DNA of 28,033 nucleotides from Roseburia sp. CAG:10041_57 (GCA_001916965.1 MNTL01000080.1:379-28411), one strand, 5' to 3'. Shown: positions 7,774 through 15,923, counted from the first letter of the stretch. The notes: a model not told the origin generated them from the sequence alone. Numbers and translations are program-made.

Positions 7774-8472
7774 ATGAATTTATATGACAGCAGAATTTTG
7801 ATCGTGGATGATGAGAAAGCATTATCAAGAATGGTAGAAGGCGTTTTACAGAAAGAAGGCTTTTCTCATATCTATACGGCAGCAGATTGTAAAAGCGCAG
7901 AACTGCTTACAGCGGAAAATGAATTTCAAATGATTCTTCTGGATGTGATGCTTCCTGATGGGGATGGCTTTTCATTATATAAAGTCATGCGAGAGACCGA
8001 AAAAAACAGAAATACTCCTGTGATTTTCCTGTCTGCAAGGGATGAAGATTATGCGCGTTTAAAAGGACTGGGACTTGGGGCAGATGATTATATTACGAAG
8101 CCCTTTCTGCCAGAGGAGCTGATACTTCGTGTGAAAGCTGTACTGAAGCGTACCTATCATATGGAAGAAACAATGAAAAATGAGCAGATCGGGGCAGCAC
8201 AGGTGGACTGGAATGCAGGAGTGATACGAAACGGAGCGGAGGAGTACGCACTAACTGCCAAGGAGTACACCCTGTTAAGGAAGCTTAGCGAAAACAGGGG
8301 CAGGATTCTGTCTATGAACGTATTATGTGATACTTTATGGCCGGATGGCAGCTATGGATATGAGAATTCCCTGATGGTGCATATTCGGCGATTAAGAGAA
8401 AAAATAGAAGAAAACCCATCTAAACCTGAGCATATACTTACGGTGCGTGGACTTGGGTACAAGCTGATATAA
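7774..8472 (+). CDS. OmpR/PhoB-family response regulator
   Basis: The 232-residue protein has a receiver domain (acidic pair Asp12/Asp13, phospho-acceptor Asp57 in LLDVMLPDGDG, Ser87, Lys109 in TKPF) and a C-terminal winged-helix domain (ALTAKEYTLLRKLSENRGRI, then SLMVHIRRLREKIE and LTVRGLGYKL). All residues for phosphotransfer are present. A GGGGAG site precedes ATG 7774. The kinase follows 16 bases after the stop, in the same operon. The divergent ABC operon with repeats in its promoter is the obvious target, by analogy with lantibiotic- and bacitracin-responsive systems. Confidence 0.95.
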   Translation: MNLYDSRILIVDDEKALSRMVEGVLQKEGFSHIYTAADCKSAELLTAENEFQMILLDVMLPDGDGFSLYKVMRETEKNRNTPVIFLSARDEDYARLKGLGLGADDYITKPFLPEELILRVKAVLKRTYHMEETMKNEQIGAAQVDWNAGVIRNGAEEYALTAKEYTLLRKLSENRGRILSMNVLCDTLWPDGSYGYENSLMVHIRRLREKIEENPSKPEHILTVRGLGYKLI

Positions 8473-8488
8473 AAGGAGAGCAGAAACA

Positions 8489-9703
8489 GTGAGAAGAATA
8501 GAAAAAGTGATACAGTATTTTGTGCTTTTCTTCTGCATGATGATTTTGCTGTTGGTATTAAATGTTGTCTTTATCGGTGTGGTAGAGGTACAGACCAGTG
8601 ATGAGCAATCCTATCCAAAGGCTGAGAAAATGGCAGAATATCTGCAATGGGATGAAAATGGAAAGTGTGCCATGGCAAAAGAGGGAACAGACATTGTTGA
8701 CCTTTATCAGGGTTTTGCCATGGTCATTGACAATACAGGAAAAATTATCTGGAAATATAAGCTGCCGGAAGAATTAGAGCAGACATATACGCTTCAGGAG
8801 GTTGCGGTATTTGCAAAGTGGTATTTAAAAGATTACCCGGTGGATATTCATGTTGTTCCCAATGGTATTTTGGTACTGGGGCGACCTAAGGACACGATAT
8901 GGAAATATAATATCAGTCATTCGCTAGGTACGATGGAAGCGCTTTTAAAATATATTCCATACCTTTTGCTGATAGATATTCTATTGTTGATCGTGATACC
9001 GTTCATCATATTGCGGCATCAGAACAGACAGAAGGAGAAGGAGCGTACGACCTGGATTGCAGGGGTATCGCATGACATTCGGACACCACTTTCTCTGGTG
9101 CTTGGCTATGCGGATGAGATTGGAAGAGAGAGCTTTGATCAGGAGGCAGTGCAAAAGGCACAGGTCATAGAGGAACAGGCGATTCGTATCCGTTCTTTGA
9201 TTACCAACCTGAATACAGAGAACAAACTTGCCTATGGAATGGGTAATTGGGAAAAAGAAAGGATTTTACTGCCGGCGTTGATTCGGGAGATAAGCTGTGA
9301 CTGGCTCAACAGGAATATCGGGGAACAGTACGAACTGAATGTAGATATTTCACAGAAGCTGGAGCAATTCTATGTAACAGGCAATAGGGAATTACTTAGA
9401 CGTATGTTGGACAATCTCATAAATAATGCCATTGTCCACAACCCCGAAGGCTGCAAGATTATGATATCCTTGCAGGAAAAGAAGGTGGGATGGCAAACAA
9501 AATGTGAACTGACAGTTTCCGATAATGGACAGGGTGCTTCCAAAGAGCAGCTTAGAAAATTACAGGCGCCTTTAAAACTGGAAAGGCTGTCAGAACATGG
9601 TCTGGGGCTAAGATTGGTAAAGCGTATTGCCAAAATGCAGCATTGGAGAGTCAGGTTTTGCAATCATGCAGAAGGAGGCTTTTGCTGCCGAATAGAAATG
9701 TGA
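8489..9703 (+). CDS. Membrane sensor histidine kinase
   Basis: The 404-residue protein has two membrane helices (about 10-33 and 156-175) around an extracytoplasmic sensor of roughly 120 residues. That is much larger than the near-absent loop of BceS-type kinases, so it probably binds or senses something itself. The dimerisation/phosphoacceptor motif is SHDIRTPLS with His195. The ATPase domain shows the N-box DNLINNAIVHN, G1 VSDNGQG and G2 HGLGLRLVKRI. The start is GTG 8489, chosen because AAAGGAGAG (8472-8480) lies 8 bases upstream. It is co-transcribed with the response regulator. The signal is unknown; a membrane-active peptide is a guess from the neighbouring transporter. Confidence 0.93.
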   Translation: MRRIEKVIQYFVLFFCMMILLLVLNVVFIGVVEVQTSDEQSYPKAEKMAEYLQWDENGKCAMAKEGTDIVDLYQGFAMVIDNTGKIIWKYKLPEELEQTYTLQEVAVFAKWYLKDYPVDIHVVPNGILVLGRPKDTIWKYNISHSLGTMEALLKYIPYLLLIDILLLIVIPFIILRHQNRQKEKERTTWIAGVSHDIRTPLSLVLGYADEIGRESFDQEAVQKAQVIEEQAIRIRSLITNLNTENKLAYGMGNWEKERILLPALIREISCDWLNRNIGEQYELNVDISQKLEQFYVTGNRELLRRMLDNLINNAIVHNPEGCKIMISLQEKKVGWQTKCELTVSDNGQGASKEQLRKLQAPLKLERLSEHGLGLRLVKRIAKMQHWRVRFCNHAEGGFCCRIEM

Positions 9704-9720
9704 CATATTTTCTTTTCCCT

Positions 9721-9735
9721 GTATATGTGATATAC
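9721..9735. promoter_or_regulatory. 15-bp palindrome with possible -10
   Basis: GTATAT-GTG-ATATAC is a perfect inverted repeat 17 bases after the kinase stop. Its right arm overlaps TATACT (9731-9736), a possible -10 for the following membrane-protein gene, with only a weak -35 (TTTTCT 9708-9713). It could be an operator. Confidence 0.35.
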
Positions 9736-9810
9736 TTTGGTTAGATGCAACTAATCATAATGGTATTAGGGAATTGAGAAACCTGTATAATTCGTACCAT
9801 TCTTTAAACA

Positions 9811-10431
9811 TTGCAAGAAACAGAAAATGGTCTGTGGGCAGAATCAGCGGAATATATAGCCGATAGATATGCAGGACATTTTTCACCTTTGCTTGCATCA
9901 TTGTTGCCACTTGCAGCGATATCATTATACAGAGGATATCTGCCACTTAATCTTCATATGCTCTTCAATTATCAATTATGGGCTATTGTAGTTGCAACAC
10001 TCATAATTACGTGTCTGGTGATACGGTTAAAAAAGACCTGTCACCATAATAAATATAAGCTATTGGGACTTTGCATGGAGGCGGCATCTATTGAGATCGC
10101 ACAACGACTGATGATGCAGACATTTGTAATGTTGCTCCTTGATCATTGGAAATGTCTTACAATCTGGTGTGTTTTGATCAATGCATTAATATGGTGTCTG
10201 GATATTCTTGTTCAGCCTGTATTATTAGGACAGTCTGTAAAAAAAGGAATTCTTATTGAACTTATCGCTTCATTTATTTTTTCAATGGGTATAGGATATG
10301 TATTCTATTCTTCAGAATGTTTTCTTTTTGGAGTGCTGGCACATATAGCAGAGAGAATGATATCATCCAATCTGAGTAAAAATGGGACTCAGGAATATGC
10401 TGTAAGACACAAAAAGAACCAGAATGATTGA
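9811..10431 (+). CDS. Degenerate CPBP-family (CAAX-protease-like) membrane protein
   Basis: About 206 residues with five or six hydrophobic helices. ASIEIAQRLMMQ matches the CPBP motif EExxxR with the first Glu replaced by Ile. A C-terminal LAHIAERM matches the final His motif, but the usual Asn is changed. The middle FxxxH motif is not visible (ALIWCLDILVQ). The start is uncertain: TTG 9811 follows an in-frame stop and has no ribosome site, and the first in-frame ATG is not until 9958. A short frame from TTG 9775 (RNLYNSYHSLNIARNRKW) sits in another register just upstream, so the N-terminus may be frameshifted. CPBP proteins near peptide-resistance genes are often linked to bacteriocin immunity or maturation; here catalytic function is doubtful. 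Confidence 0.55.
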   Translation: MQETENGLWAESAEYIADRYAGHFSPLLASLLPLAAISLYRGYLPLNLHMLFNYQLWAIVVATLIITCLVIRLKKTCHHNKYKLLGLCMEAASIEIAQRLMMQTFVMLLLDHWKCLTIWCVLINALIWCLDILVQPVLLGQSVKKGILIELIASFIFSMGIGYVFYSSECFLFGVLAHIAERMISSNLSKNGTQEYAVRHKKNQND

Positions 10432-10452
10432 TCAGTGTACCAATCATTCTGG
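10419..10452. terminator. Bidirectional terminator between the CPBP-like gene and fucO
   Basis: CCAGAATGATTG (10419-10430) and CAATCATTCTGG (10441-10452) are perfectly complementary around a 10-base loop, with TCTTTGATTTT on the right and AAAAAGAA on the left, so it can act for both converging genes. The stop codon of the rightward gene (10429-10431) is inside the left arm. Confidence 0.85.
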
Positions 10453-10461
10453 TCTTTGATT

Positions 10462-11607
10462 TTACATTAATTTGCGGAACATTGCTTCGAAATCAGCAAT
10501 AGTAGCAGGTCTTGGATTACCTGGTGCACAGGCATCTGCTGTAGCAGATTCGCACAGGAATGGCAAATCAGCTTCCTGAAGTTTCTCAAGCTTGGTAGGG
10601 ATTCCGACATCAATGGATAACTGCTGAACAGCATCAATAGCAGCCTGACGATAAGTTGCCTGATCCATGCCGGTTGTATCTACACCGAAAGCCTCTGCAA
10701 TAGCCTTGTACTTTTCGCCTGTGTATTCCTTGTTGAAGTCCATAACGATTGGGAGCATCATAGCACAGGCAACACCATGTGGTGTATCATATACAGCACC
10801 AAGAGTATGTGCCATAGAGTGTGCGATTCCAAGTCCTACATTGGAGTAAGCCATAGCTGTTACATACTGTGCAAGAGCCATGCCTTCACGACCATCAGGA
10901 TCATTTTCAACTGCCTTTCTGAGATTCTTGGCAATTAATTTGATAGCTTCAAGGTCGAGGCAGTCTGATAATTCCCACGCAGCAGCAGTAGTATAACCTT
11001 CAATAGCGTGTGTCAAGGCATCCATACCGGTAGAAGCTGTTAAGCCCTTAGGCATAGAAGACATCATATCAGGATCGACAACAGCAATATCAGGAATGTC
11101 ATTAGGGTCAACACATACGAATTTACGTTTCTTCTCTACATCGGTAATAACGTAATTGATGGTTGATTCAGCACCTGTACCACCTGTTGTTGGAACGGCA
11201 ATTGTGAATACAGTACGTTTCTTGGTAGGAGCTACACCTTCAAGTGAACGTACATCAGCATATTCCGGATTATTGATAATGATACCGATGGCTTTGCCTG
11301 TATCCATGGAAGAACCGCCGCCAATAGTGATCATACAGTCAGCACCGGACTCCTGAAAAGCTTTTACACCATGCTGTACATTTTCAATAGTCGGGTTTGG
11401 TTTGATATCAGAATATAAATAGAATGCAATACCGTTTTTCTCTAACAAATCAGTTACTTTTGAAGTTACTCCAAATTTTACAAGATCAGGGTCAGATGCA
11501 ACAAAAGCTTTCTGGTATCCTCTTGATGTGATAAGTCCGGGAATTTCATTGATCGCACCATGTCCATGATAAGAAATTCCGTTTAAGACGAAACGATTTA
11601 CTGCCAT
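10462..11607 (-). CDS. fucO: Lactaldehyde reductase / 1,2-propanediol oxidoreductase (iron-dependent ADH)
   Basis: The 381-residue group III alcohol dehydrogenase reduces L-lactaldehyde to 1,2-propanediol with NADH at the end of fucose or rhamnose breakdown. The sequence follows E. coli FucO closely: SGADCMITIGGGSSMDTGKA (NAD site), NNPEYADVRSLEGV, TGGTGAESTINYVITD, RKFVCVDPNDIPD, the metal ligands in GMDALTHAIEGY (Asp, His) and AHSMAHTLGAVYDTPHGVA (two His). The start at 11607 has GGAGGT (plus-strand 11615-11620) ahead of it; the longer frame to 11664 has none. No other fucose or rhamnose gene is in the window, so it stands alone under its own promoter. A different short-chain alcohol is possible. 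Confidence 0.9.
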   Translation of the reverse strand: MAVNRFVLNGISYHGHGAINEIPGLITSRGYQKAFVASDPDLVKFGVTSKVTDLLEKNGIAFYLYSDIKPNPTIENVQHGVKAFQESGADCMITIGGGSSMDTGKAIGIIINNPEYADVRSLEGVAPTKKRTVFTIAVPTTGGTGAESTINYVITDVEKKRKFVCVDPNDIPDIAVVDPDMMSSMPKGLTASTGMDALTHAIEGYTTAAAWELSDCLDLEAIKLIAKNLRKAVENDPDGREGMALAQYVTAMAYSNVGLGIAHSMAHTLGAVYDTPHGVACAMMLPIVMDFNKEYTGEKYKAIAEAFGVDTTGMDQATYRQAAIDAVQQLSIDVGIPTKLEKLQEADLPFLCESATADACAPGNPRPATIADFEAMFRKLM

Positions 11608-11666
11608 AAAACATACCTCCAAATTTAATAGTAATATACCTTCTCTGTTATTTACATAACACATAT

Positions 11667-11695
11667 AGTATACAATTCTGAAAAATATTGGACAA
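11667..11695 (-). promoter_or_regulatory. fucO promoter
   Basis: Read leftward: TTGTCC (plus 11690-11695), a 17-base spacer, and TATACT (plus 11667-11672). Transcription would start near 11660, leaving a leader of about 50 bases before the ATG at 11607. Confidence 0.75.
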
Positions 11696-11772
11696 TGGGA
11701 ATAATAGACAAAATAATGAAACCAAATTAAATAAAATGACGAAAAATAAAAGACGCGTGTATGAAGTGAAAA

Positions 11773-11801
11773 TTGTTTTTCTATGAAAAATATATTATAC
11801 T
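11773..11801 (+). promoter_or_regulatory. Promoter of the deleted epimerase gene, with nearby palindrome
   Basis: TTGTTT (11773-11778), a 17-base spacer and TATACT (11796-11801) form a good vegetative promoter. Shortly downstream the inverted repeat AACAGA-GT-TCTGTT (11823-11836) could be an operator in the leader. The promoter has survived the loss of most of the gene it served. Confidence 0.65.
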
Positions 11802-11858
11802 TTGGATGATACTATTTTGTAGAACAGAGTTCTGTTTCCTGAATGAAAGGACAACATG

Positions 11859-12023
11859 ATGAGAAAAATATTAATTACAGGCGGAACGACTTTTGTCAGC
11901 AAATACGCGGCTGAATATTTTGTGAAGGCTGGATTAAAAGAAGTAGCGGTATGGTATCTTGAAAACGAAGCAGAAGTAAACAAAAAGCCATACTTTGATT
12001 ATATTGATGCCAATTTAGCGTGA
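11859..12023 (+). pseudogene. NAD-dependent epimerase/dehydratase with in-frame loss of its core
   Basis: The frame encodes only 54 residues. The first 25, MRKILITGGTTFVSKYAAEY then FVKAG, are the start of a Rossmann-fold epimerase with the NAD-binding glycines. They run straight into LKEVAVWYLENEAEVNKKPY and FDYIDANLA, which looks like the extreme C-terminal helix and tail of the same family (the pattern WYxxN..V..KPYxxYID.NL). About 240 internal residues are missing, without loss of frame. AAAGGA (11845-11850), promoter and start codon are intact, so a mini-protein could still be made but could not be an enzyme. An ATG three bases earlier (11856) is an alternative start. Confidence 0.7.
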
Positions 12024-12073
12024 TCATTATATGAAAAATTTTAAAATAATAAATTAATGGAAAGTGTAAATTT

Positions 12074-12625
12074 ATGATATATTTGGAAACGGATCGTCTT
12101 ATTTTGAGAGATTATACGATTGATGATTTTGAAGCATATTACAAATTAAAAGCAGATCCTCAAACAATGTATTATTTACAGGATATACAGTTACATTCGT
12201 TTGATGAAGCCAGGAGTGATTTTGAGCATGTTATGGCTGATATGGCAGCACCAGATCGGAAATATTATTTTCTGCACATGGAGTTGAAGGATACTCATGA
12301 GCAGGTTGGCAGTATTGGTTATACTGTTGTGGCGAATACTCCGGTTGGTAAGATTGTCCATTTAGGATATTTTACATATCAGAAGTTCTGGGGAAATGGG
12401 TATACTTCAGAGGCTTTAAAGAAAGTTCTGGAATATGCATATACAGAAAATAATGTATATCGCGTAACAACTGGCTGTCTGGCGGAAAATAAAGGTTCTG
12501 AAAGGGTTATGCAGAAGAACGGACTGATCAAGGAAGCCCAACATATTGATTATGAGTGGCATGATGGTAAATTGAAAGATCGTTTGGAATACAGGTTACT
12601 CAGAAAAGAGTGGGAACGATTGTAA
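12074..12625 (+). CDS. GNAT-family N-acetyltransferase (RimJ/RimL-like)
   Basis: The 183-residue protein opens with LETDRLILRDYTIDDFEAYY, the usual head of RimJ/RimL-type acetyltransferases. The acetyl-CoA motif A region is VHLGYFTYQKFWGNGYTSEA, followed by LAENKGSERVMQKNGLIKEA, where the family has N.AS.rvleK.GF. Such enzymes acetylate protein N-termini or small amines; the acceptor is not predictable. The upstream GGAAAG site is modest. The next gene begins 18 bases after the stop, so they are likely co-transcribed. Confidence 0.9.
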   Translation: MIYLETDRLILRDYTIDDFEAYYKLKADPQTMYYLQDIQLHSFDEARSDFEHVMADMAAPDRKYYFLHMELKDTHEQVGSIGYTVVANTPVGKIVHLGYFTYQKFWGNGYTSEALKKVLEYAYTENNVYRVTTGCLAENKGSERVMQKNGLIKEAQHIDYEWHDGKLKDRLEYRLLRKEWERL

Positions 12626-12643
12626 AGTTGCAGGAGAAAGTAT

Positions 12644-13294
12644 ATGAAAAATAAGCGTAAATCTTCCGTTTCCATCATAGGCGGTGCAGATGGACCAACA
12701 AGCATATTCATAGCTGGTAAGTCAGACAAAAGACCGCTGAAGGTGAGAATAAAAAATGCCATATATAAATGTAAACGTAAAAGAGTAGAGAAGAGAATTG
12801 TTGCAGGTTCCCATACACTAAATGAAGTAGTAGAATATGCAAAGAATCGTTATGGATTAGTAGAAATGAACACGGATAAGAGGCAATACCGTGAGCAGAG
12901 AGATTGCTTAAAAGCAAGCCTGGTCATACAGCATAAACCGGAGTTACTGGGAGAAATGGCAGACATTAGCAAGCCGGATATGTCTAATGAAAAGTCGCTA
13001 CGAGAGTACATTCGTAAAATGGAAGAACGAAGTAAAAAGGCTGCACAGATTCCAGACCATGAGATTCCCATGGATTATCACATATATGAAAGAAGGACAG
13101 GCGATGCCCGCCTTGAAGTCGAAGTAGATTATGTCTGGAATATTTTTGCAATGTCATACTCAGGCAATAAGAAAGTAATGAAGCATTTTCAGAAGATTTC
13201 CAGAGATTTGTACAGTTACTATGGGGTAAGCGAAGCTGATATCAGGGACAAAACTCAAAGATATTCTGAACTGGTGACGGCATTGTGTACATAA
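12644..13294 (+). CDS. Uncharacterised protein with N-terminal GGADGPTSIF motif
   Basis: The 216-residue, highly charged protein has no membrane helix. Residues 9-22 (VSIIGGADGPTSIF) reproduce the GGADGPT segment of sodium-pumping decarboxylase beta subunits (OadB/GcdB/MmdB), where it lies in the membrane and carries an essential aspartate. Here it is followed by Lys/Arg-rich sequence (RPLKVRIKNAIYKCKRKRVE) and a soluble domain (HTLNEVVEYAKNRYG, IPDHEIPMDYHIYE, YVWNIFAMSYSGNKKVMKHF, YYGVSEADIRDKTQRYSEL). I recall similar proteins in Lachnospiraceae without known function. AGGAG precedes ATG 12644. Its last 40 bases overlap the end of the convergent AraC gene. Confidence 0.8.
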   Translation: MKNKRKSSVSIIGGADGPTSIFIAGKSDKRPLKVRIKNAIYKCKRKRVEKRIVAGSHTLNEVVEYAKNRYGLVEMNTDKRQYREQRDCLKASLVIQHKPELLGEMADISKPDMSNEKSLREYIRKMEERSKKAAQIPDHEIPMDYHIYERRTGDARLEVEVDYVWNIFAMSYSGNKKVMKHFQKISRDLYSYYGVSEADIRDKTQRYSELVTALCT

Positions 13295-14094
13295 AAATGC
13301 TGTTTTCTGAATCTTCCTGGAGTCTCGCCGTAGTATTTTTTAAATGATTTTGTAAAGCTGTATTGATCGGAAAAATGCAATCTGCCAGCTATCTCGGATA
13401 TGGAATTATCAGGATCTGATAAGAGCTGGATAGCATGCGTCATACGGCACTTGGTCAGATATTGTTTGGGACTCATTCCTATATGAAAATGAAAATAGCC
13501 GGAAAAATATTTTTCACTCATGGACATAAACTCAGCCATTTCTCTGACAGTCAGATTGCTTTCCACATGTTTAGAAATAAAGTCTAACAGGGAGTGCAGG
13601 CGTTGGTCAGATACAGAGTCAGAAGAGGTGTGGAATGGAAGCTGCTCTCCAAATTGACTGGATAAATCTGCAAAAAAATTCAGAAAAGCCGCGTACAATT
13701 TGAGATTGTGAGTATCCTCATTATCATGGCAGGTAGTGTATTCATCACAGAATCTAATTGATATTTCTTTAACAAAATTGTTCGTATATAGACCTGCGGT
13801 AGACTTCTGCGTCAAAATATCTATGACATTACCGGAGGATATTGAGAAAAAAGTAACAAGAAAATAACAATGGTCATCATCATGACACCATGCTTTGTAG
13901 GTATCCCCAGGATGGAATAAAAGCACATCTCCTTCTTTTGCATACAGAGTCTGATCATTTATTTGCAGGGCCAGTCCCCCGGAAATAATATTCCATATAG
14001 TGTAGTCACACTTTGTCTTTCTTTCCACCCAGTCTTTTTCATGATAAGAAATACGGCAGAACTTTATATTGATTGTCAGATTGATAATATCCAT
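13255..14094 (-). CDS. AraC-family regulator (probable activator of the GH2 gene)
   Basis: The 279-residue protein has an N-terminal cupin-like half (IWNIISGGLALQINDQTLYA, KEGDVLLFHPGDTYKAW) and a C-terminal AraC DNA-binding domain (VREMAEFMSMSEKYFSGYFH, GMSPKQYLTKCRMTHAIQLL, and the signature-like FSDQYSFTKSFKKYYGETPGRFRK). I start at ATG 14094 because AAAAGGAG lies just upstream; the track-length frame to 14229 would run through the promoter. It is divergent from the GH2 gene at 14250, the classic arrangement for a local sugar-responsive activator. Its 3' end overlaps the convergent gene by 40 bases. Confidence 0.9.
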   Translation of the reverse strand: MDIINLTINIKFCRISYHEKDWVERKTKCDYTIWNIISGGLALQINDQTLYAKEGDVLLFHPGDTYKAWCHDDDHCYFLVTFFSISSGNVIDILTQKSTAGLYTNNFVKEISIRFCDEYTTCHDNEDTHNLKLYAAFLNFFADLSSQFGEQLPFHTSSDSVSDQRLHSLLDFISKHVESNLTVREMAEFMSMSEKYFSGYFHFHIGMSPKQYLTKCRMTHAIQLLSDPDNSISEIAGRLHFSDQYSFTKSFKKYYGETPGRFRKQHFYVHNAVTSSEYL

Positions 14095-14116
14095 GTTCAC
14101 CTGCTCCTTTTCTTTG

Positions 14117-14144
14117 ATTATAGAAAATATTTGCATAATGTCAA
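14117..14144 (-). promoter_or_regulatory. Consensus promoter of the second AraC gene
   Basis: Read leftward: TTGACA (plus 14139-14144), a 16-base spacer, TATAAT (plus 14117-14122). Both hexamers are perfect, so the regulator should be well expressed. I see no comparable pair in the rightward direction for the GH2 gene, consistent with that gene needing activation. Confidence 0.85.
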
Positions 14145-14249
14145 TAATACCATTACCTTTTGACAAAAATCCATACCTGACAACATTGCCCAAACTGTAT
14201 CTTTGGATTAGCATAGATGTATAGACCATCCATACAGGAGGAAAAGAAA

Positions 14250-15923
14250 ATGATACGTTTATTTGAACAACACAACATCAGGAAGCAGAGGGAACTGGAC
14301 GGCATATGGAGTTTTATAACAGAGGAAGGTGCAGAATACAGGATTCCCGTACCGGGTTGTTGGGAGCAGAATCCAGAACTCTTGAATTACAGAGGCAAGG
14401 GAACTTATACCAGAAAAGTTTATATTCAGGAAAAGACCAATATCAGGCTGGAATTTAAAGGTGTAAGCCATACGACAGATGTATATTTTGATGATGAATT
14501 TATTGTGCACCATTACAATGCATTTACTGCCTTTTGCGGTATCATTATGAATGTAGAGCCAGGGGAACATGTGATTCGGGTGGAGGTAGACAACAGCTTC
14601 AGTGAAAAATCTTCCCTTCATGTTCCCAATGATTATTACACCTATGGAGGCTTTAACAGGACGGTAGTTCTGGAGGAGATTAAGGATGTTTATTTGAAAA
14701 ATATCCATTTTGAACCGCATAAGGATAAAGATGGATGGAAAGCTAAAATCAGCATTGATGTGGAAAATCTTTCGGATGAAGAGAAAAACGCAGAGGTTAC
14801 AATAACACTGGCAGATAAAATCTTCCATGTGAACGGACTTTTGGAGGGGAAGAGCATAGCCATATTAGAGTTGGTGGAAAGCTTTGAAAATGTCAGGGAA
14901 TGGTTCGTATTAAAGCCGGAATTATATCTTTTGAAAGCCGAACTTAAATGTGATGGTGTAGTAATGGATGATTTGACTGATAGAGTAGGTTTCAGGGAAG
15001 TGGAAGTAAAAGGAAGAAGACTTTTGTTAAATGGCAAAAGTGTTTTCCTGAAGGGTTTTAACAGACATGAGGATTATGGGACTTTAGGAAGTGCGGTTCC
15101 TTTTCAGGTTATGATGCAGGATCTGGATATGATGAGAGAAATGGGAGCAAATGCCGTTCGAACCTGTCATTATCCAAATGATGAGCGATTCCTGGATTTG
15201 TGTGATGAGAAGGGTATGTTAGTCTGGGAGGAGAATCACGCAAGGGGATTTGATCTGGAAAAGATGATGAATCCACACTTTGATGAACAGTGCAGGGATT
15301 GTATTGATGAAATGATCTATCAGCATTTTAATCATCCGTCTATTGTGATTTGGGGCATTTTGAATGAGTGTGCCAGTGAAACAGAAGAAGGGCGTCAAAA
15401 ATACAAGATGCAATATGAGCAGATCAAATCCCTTGATACATCAAGACCGACAACTTCGGCAACCTGCAGGCACTTTAAAGATATCTGTCTGGATCTGCCG
15501 GATATTGTTTCTTTTAATATGTATTCAGGGTGGTATGAAGACATTTCTGTAAAAGAAAAGCATGAAAAGGAAATGGCATGGATTGATGCTGCAGTTGAGA
15601 AAGAAAAGCCTGTAATTGTCAGTGAATTTGGGGCGGCTGCAATATATGGCTTCAGGGATAGAGGACACTGCAAATGGAGTGAAGAGAGACAGGCTGATGT
15701 AATAAGGGAAAATCTGGAAGTATATAAGGAAGATGATAGACTTACCGGAACCTTTATCTGGCAGTTTGCAGACTGTAAGGTTACAGAAGAAGAGTGGTTC
15801 TCTACGAGAGCCAGATGTCATAATAATAAGGGTGTCGTAGATGAGTATCGAAGACCCAAAGAGGCATATGATGTGGTGAAAGAATACTTTAATCAGATGC
15901 CGGAAGGGTATGACGAATTATGA
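14250..15923 (+). CDS. GH2 beta-hexuronidase, probably beta-glucuronidase
   Basis: The 557-residue cytosolic enzyme, slightly shorter than E. coli UidA (603), has sugar-binding jelly-roll (about 1-170), Ig-like (about 170-265) and TIM-barrel domains. Catalytic residues: acid/base Glu373 in WGILNECASE and nucleophile Glu459 in VSEFGAAAIYGF. GFNRHEDYG and ANAVRTCHYPNDERFLDLCD are GH2 landmarks. Asn525-x-Lys527 in CHNNKGVVDEYRRPKEAY is the NxK motif that holds the glucuronate carboxylate in beta-glucuronidases and separates them from beta-galactosidases. Beta-galacturonidase remains possible. The active-site loop after WEENHARG is short, resembling enzymes without the long drug-glucuronide Loop 1. 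ATG 14250 follows CAGGAGG. Its TGA overlaps the next ATG. The divergent AraC gene is the probable regulator. Confidence 0.88.
   Translation: MIRLFEQHNIRKQRELDGIWSFITEEGAEYRIPVPGCWEQNPELLNYRGKGTYTRKVYIQEKTNIRLEFKGVSHTTDVYFDDEFIVHHYNAFTAFCGIIMNVEPGEHVIRVEVDNSFSEKSSLHVPNDYYTYGGFNRTVVLEEIKDVYLKNIHFEPHKDKDGWKAKISIDVENLSDEEKNAEVTITLADKIFHVNGLLEGKSIAILELVESFENVREWFVLKPELYLLKAELKCDGVVMDDLTDRVGFREVEVKGRRLLLNGKSVFLKGFNRHEDYGTLGSAVPFQVMMQDLDMMREMGANAVRTCHYPNDERFLDLCDEKGMLVWEENHARGFDLEKMMNPHFDEQCRDCIDEMIYQHFNHPSIVIWGILNECASETEEGRQKYKMQYEQIKSLDTSRPTTSATCRHFKDICLDLPDIVSFNMYSGWYEDISVKEKHEKEMAWIDAAVEKEKPVIVSEFGAAAIYGFRDRGHCKWSEERQADVIRENLEVYKEDDRLTGTFIWQFADCKVTEEEWFSTRARCHNNKGVVDEYRRPKEAYDVVKEYFNQMPEGYDEL

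Noticed and set aside
14160..14165. TTGACA as a rightward -35 for the GH2 gene
   Set aside because: No acceptable -10 lies 16-18 bases downstream (the sequence there is ACATTG), so it is not a complete promoter.
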